From Novosphingobium clariflavum (GTDB lineage: Bacteria > Pseudomonadota > Alphaproteobacteria > Sphingomonadales > Sphingomonadaceae): DNA of 64,000 nucleotides. The translations under genes were made by a program, and so were the position numbers. Positions 61,452 through 64,000 of this stretch are shown in pieces; within the stretch, counting starts at the first letter, position 1; each line of letters opens with the position of its first letter. The stretch spans positions 124,001 through 188,000 of the forward strand of contig NZ_JAPCWC010000005.1 in NCBI RefSeq assembly GCF_026420865.1, read 5' to 3'. The notes beneath the pieces are model-generated. The model saw nothing but the letters and a program-made list of their open reading frames with translations, had not been told where the DNA came from and did not search any database.

Positions 61452-63956
61452 ATGACCGCATCAATCGACAATGAGGTGTTTTTCCGTTCGGCCATGACGC
61501 TTGGCCAAAAGTCCTGCAGGCGGCGGCGAGGAGGCTTCCTGGGCCTCACGGCCGCGCTGCTGTGCGGATCGGCGATGGCTTCGCCGGCCTTCGCCGAAGA
61601 CGCACCGGCGGAACCGGCGCCGACCGAGGAACCGGCCAAGGATATCGTCGTCACCGGCTCGCTCGGCGCGCTTCCGGTAGCCGATGTCGGCTCGGTGTTC
61701 GGCTTCGACAAGACCATCACCGAAACGCCGCGCTCGGCCTCGACGATCAGCAACGAGCAGATCGAACGCTTCGGCATCACGGACATCTACGATCTCGTCG
61801 CGCAGGCGCCGGGCACGTTCACCAACTCGTTCTTCGGGGTCGGCGGCGCGCTCGACATTCGCGGCACGCCGGGTGAAGTCTACTTCCGCGGCATGCGCCG
61901 CCTCGACAATCCGGGCAACTACCCGACCCCGATCGGCGCGTCGGACCGCATCGACATCGTGCGCGGCCCCGCCTCGCCGATCTACGGCCCGTCGAAGACC
62001 GGCGGCTACATGAACTTCGTGCCCAAGACCGCGCGCGTGGCGGGCGGTTCCTACCTCTCCGATCCCGAAGGCGAAGTGACCTTTACCGGCGGCTCGTGGG
62101 AGAAGGCCGATCTCAAGGCCGAAATCCGCGGGCCCGGCAAGATCGGCAGCCAGGAATTCGGCTACAGCCTGTTCGCCGAGGTTGAGGATTCCGGCAGCTA
62201 CTACCGCAATATCTCCACCAAGAACACGGTGCTTCAGGCCGCTTTCGATACCGACTTCACGCCCAACCTGCGGCTGGAATTCGGCGGCATGTACCAGAAC
62301 TTCAAGGGCGTGCAGAATGGCGGCTGGAACCGTCTGACGCAGGATCTGGTCAATAACGGCACTTACATCACCGGCGCCGCGCAGGCCGTCGATGCCAACG
62401 GCGACGGCCAGATCTCGGCCAGCGAATTCAACGCCATCGGCAGCTTCGGCCCGTTCGGCGTGCCCGCCGCCTCGTTCACCGACGCGACCTTCAAGGCCAA
62501 TTACCCCTGGCTGGCGCTGACCAACACCGGCACGACCAAGCTCAGCCGCAAGGACGTGCTGGCGGGCAAGGACGACCGGCTCGATAACCGTGGGACCACC
62601 TTCTACGCCGACCTCATCTGGGACGGCGAGGACGATCTCCAGATCAAGAACCAGGCCTTCTACGACAGCTACGAGAACATCAACGAGAACGCTTACGGCT
62701 TCGCGCAATTCCACGATTCGTGGGTGTTCGAGGACAAGATCGTGCTGTCGAAGAAGTTCACCAGCGATCTCGGCAAGTTCGCGTTCCAGCTCTCGCCCTC
62801 GATCCGCTACACCAAGTTCAAGCACGGTGACGACTTCGACTACGAATACTTCCACCGCGTCGACCTGACGGTGGGCTACAACGCCCTGTCCGATCGCCTG
62901 CTCGCCACCGAATGCCCGTTCAGCACCGAGGCCGGTTACACCGCGGCGGACTGCGGCTATTCGAACTACGTCACCGGCCACTACACCGACTACGCACTGG
63001 CGGGCCTTGCCGATCTCGACTTCAACTTCGGCCTCGGCATCACGCTGGGCGGCCGCTACGACTACATCAAGGCCAAGTCGACTTACGATCCCACCAAGAT
63101 GCTGGTCGCCCCCACGCTGGTTTCGGCCAGCAACAGCAAGGGCGCCTGGTCATGGTCGGCCTCGGCCAACTACAAGCTGCCCTTCGGCGTGATCCCCTAT
63201 GCGACCATCGCCCGCCAGTCGACGGTGATCGCCGGGCAGGGCGCCGAACTCTACGCAGGTGACGTCGCCGCGGGCACTTTCGTCTCGGCATCCAAGCTCT
63301 ACGAAGGCGGCATCAAGGGCAGCTTCCTGGACGACCGGCTCTATGCGGCGCTGTCGGTCTACAAGCAGAAGCGCACCGACTACAACATCCAGTCGATCAC
63401 CGTGAACCAGTCGGTGGAGACCAAGGGGCTCGAGGCCGAGGCGCGCTGGTCGGTCAACAAGCACCTGCTGGTGACCGGCGGCTATACCCGCACCAAGGTC
63501 TACAACCTGACCGCCATCGAGGACGGTTCGCTGTTCAGCTTCTTCGGCATCGAGGACCTGGTCAACGTCTCCGATCCCACGCTCTACCTCGGCGGCCAGC
63601 CGCTCGGGCTGGTGCTGGTGGACAGCAAGGCGAAGTCGCGCCGCGCCGGTATCCCGACCAACCTCTACTCGCTGACGGCGACTTATGCCTTCGACATGGG
63701 CCTTGCGCTCAGCGCCAGCGCGGTGAAGGTGGATTCGGTCTATTCCGGCCAGTCGCAGGCGGTGAAGCTGCCGGCCTATACCAAGGTCGATGTCTCGGCC
63801 TCCTACGAGACCGGGCCCTGGCTGTTCCGCGTGGTGGTGAAGAACGCCACCAACGAGCGCTACTTCCGCGCCAACTTCACCGAACTGTTCGGCTCGACCA
63901 TCGTGCTGCCGGAAACCCCGCGCAGCTGGCAGGGCTCGATCGTCTACAAGTTCTGA
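61452..63956 (+). CDS. TonB-dependent receptor, probable nucleoside/purine importer
   Basis: 834 residues from the ATG at 61452; a GTG at 61419 is possible. The signal region ends ASPAFAEDA, the TonB box region is DIVVTGS, the plug includes GALDIRGTPGEVYFRGMRR and IVRGPASPIYGPSKTGGYMNF, and the barrel ends WQGSIVYKF. It belongs to the siderophore-receptor-like branch. Position directly behind the exported adenosine deaminase suggests that it imports nucleosides or nucleotides. Odd: an exact EF-hand calcium loop (DANGDGQISASE) is present in the barrel part at 62391-62426. Confidence 0.88.
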   Translation: MTASIDNEVFFRSAMTLGQKSCRRRRGGFLGLTAALLCGSAMASPAFAEDAPAEPAPTEEPAKDIVVTGSLGALPVADVGSVFGFDKTITETPRSASTISNEQIERFGITDIYDLVAQAPGTFTNSFFGVGGALDIRGTPGEVYFRGMRRLDNPGNYPTPIGASDRIDIVRGPASPIYGPSKTGGYMNFVPKTARVAGGSYLSDPEGEVTFTGGSWEKADLKAEIRGPGKIGSQEFGYSLFAEVEDSGSYYRNISTKNTVLQAAFDTDFTPNLRLEFGGMYQNFKGVQNGGWNRLTQDLVNNGTYITGAAQAVDANGDGQISASEFNAIGSFGPFGVPAASFTDATFKANYPWLALTNTGTTKLSRKDVLAGKDDRLDNRGTTFYADLIWDGEDDLQIKNQAFYDSYENINENAYGFAQFHDSWVFEDKIVLSKKFTSDLGKFAFQLSPSIRYTKFKHGDDFDYEYFHRVDLTVGYNALSDRLLATECPFSTEAGYTAADCGYSNYVTGHYTDYALAGLADLDFNFGLGITLGGRYDYIKAKSTYDPTKMLVAPTLVSASNSKGAWSWSASANYKLPFGVIPYATIARQSTVIAGQGAELYAGDVAAGTFVSASKLYEGGIKGSFLDDRLYAALSVYKQKRTDYNIQSITVNQSVETKGLEAEARWSVNKHLLVTGGYTRTKVYNLTAIEDGSLFSFFGIEDLVNVSDPTLYLGGQPLGLVLVDSKAKSRRAGIPTNLYSLTATYAFDMGLALSASAVKVDSVYSGQSQAVKLPAYTKVDVSASYETGPWLFRVVVKNATNERYFRANFTELFGSTIVLPETPRSWQGSIVYKF

Positions 63957-63967
63957 TTTTTCCTCTT

Positions 63968-63997
63968 CCGGGGGCGCTTCCCTACTGGCGCCCCCGG
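63968..63997 (+). terminator. Terminator after TonB receptor
   Basis: Perfect 10-bp stem CCGGGGGCGC / GCGCCCCCGG with a 10-base loop, 11 bases past the stop. It likely marks the right end of the purine cluster. The window ends three bases later, so a T-run cannot be judged. Confidence 0.7.
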
Positions 63998-64000
63998 TTC

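Overview
The window comes from a GC-rich alphaproteobacterium, most likely a sphingomonad (Novosphingobium/Sphingobium-like). This rests on the C40 carotenoid genes crtY-crtI-crtB, two large TonB-dependent receptors, the DUF465 and DUF1465 small proteins, a PTS-Ntr enzyme I, many GTG/ATG start codons overlapping the previous stop, and dispersed palindromes of a kind common in that order. No plasmid, phage or resistance genes are seen. It reads as chromosome with two accessory-looking blocks.

Layout. 1-16 kb: the 3' end of a Bcr/CflA-type exporter; a 48-residue membrane peptide; a five-gene minus-strand carotenoid operon (crtY, crtI, a DUF1851 gene, a LOG-family gene, crtB); an exported GH1 glycosidase; a PAT-like acetyltransferase convergent with a NarL-type response regulator; a MobA-like nucleotidyltransferase; tRNA-Leu(GAG) with a visible promoter; nadA; a seven-TM membrane protein; an MBL hydrolase divergent from glycerol kinase. 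15.6-23.6 kb: housekeeping genes, namely DUF1465, two DUF465 proteins, ptsP, a RodZ-like protein, a CpoB-like protein, tilS and an L,D-transpeptidase. 23.7-29.2 kb: a TetR regulator divergent from a TonB receptor, followed by an alpha/beta hydrolase and an MFS carrier, which looks like an uptake-and-hydrolysis unit for an unknown ester or lactone.

29.2-36.8 kb: a chaperone-usher surface-fibre locus with four different DUF4402 subunits, a PapD-like chaperone and a CS1/alpha-type usher carrying C-terminal accessory domains. A 270-bp non-coding element with perfect 34-bp terminal inverted repeats (a MITE-like insertion) sits immediately after the first subunit gene.

37.0-64 kb: a near-complete purine-nucleoside and purine-base degradation cluster. 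Outer-membrane entry is probably by the TonB receptor at the right edge. Four proteins with export signals (an MTA/SAH-nucleosidase-like protein, a nucleoside hydrolase, a NUP-family protein and an ADGF-type adenosine deaminase) would process nucleosides in the periplasm, and an AzgA-like NCS2 permease imports bases. Inside the cell, adenine and guanine deaminases feed XdhABC. A flavoprotein that I take to be the HpyO-type urate hydroxylase, UraH and UraD then make allantoin. PuuE, an AllC-like amidohydrolase and a PucG-like aminotransferase take this to oxalurate, and HpxX/HpxY/HpxZ-like and HpxW-like proteins to oxalate. The genes are mostly translationally coupled. A LysR regulator and a phosphoribosyltransferase lie on the opposite strand within the cluster. 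A 39-bp sequence occurs once upstream of the first gene of the cluster and once between lysR and the divergent NUP gene, and is the best candidate for the LysR operator. This regulatory pairing, the non-classical urate hydroxylase and the multi-enzyme periplasmic stage are the most interesting parts of the window.
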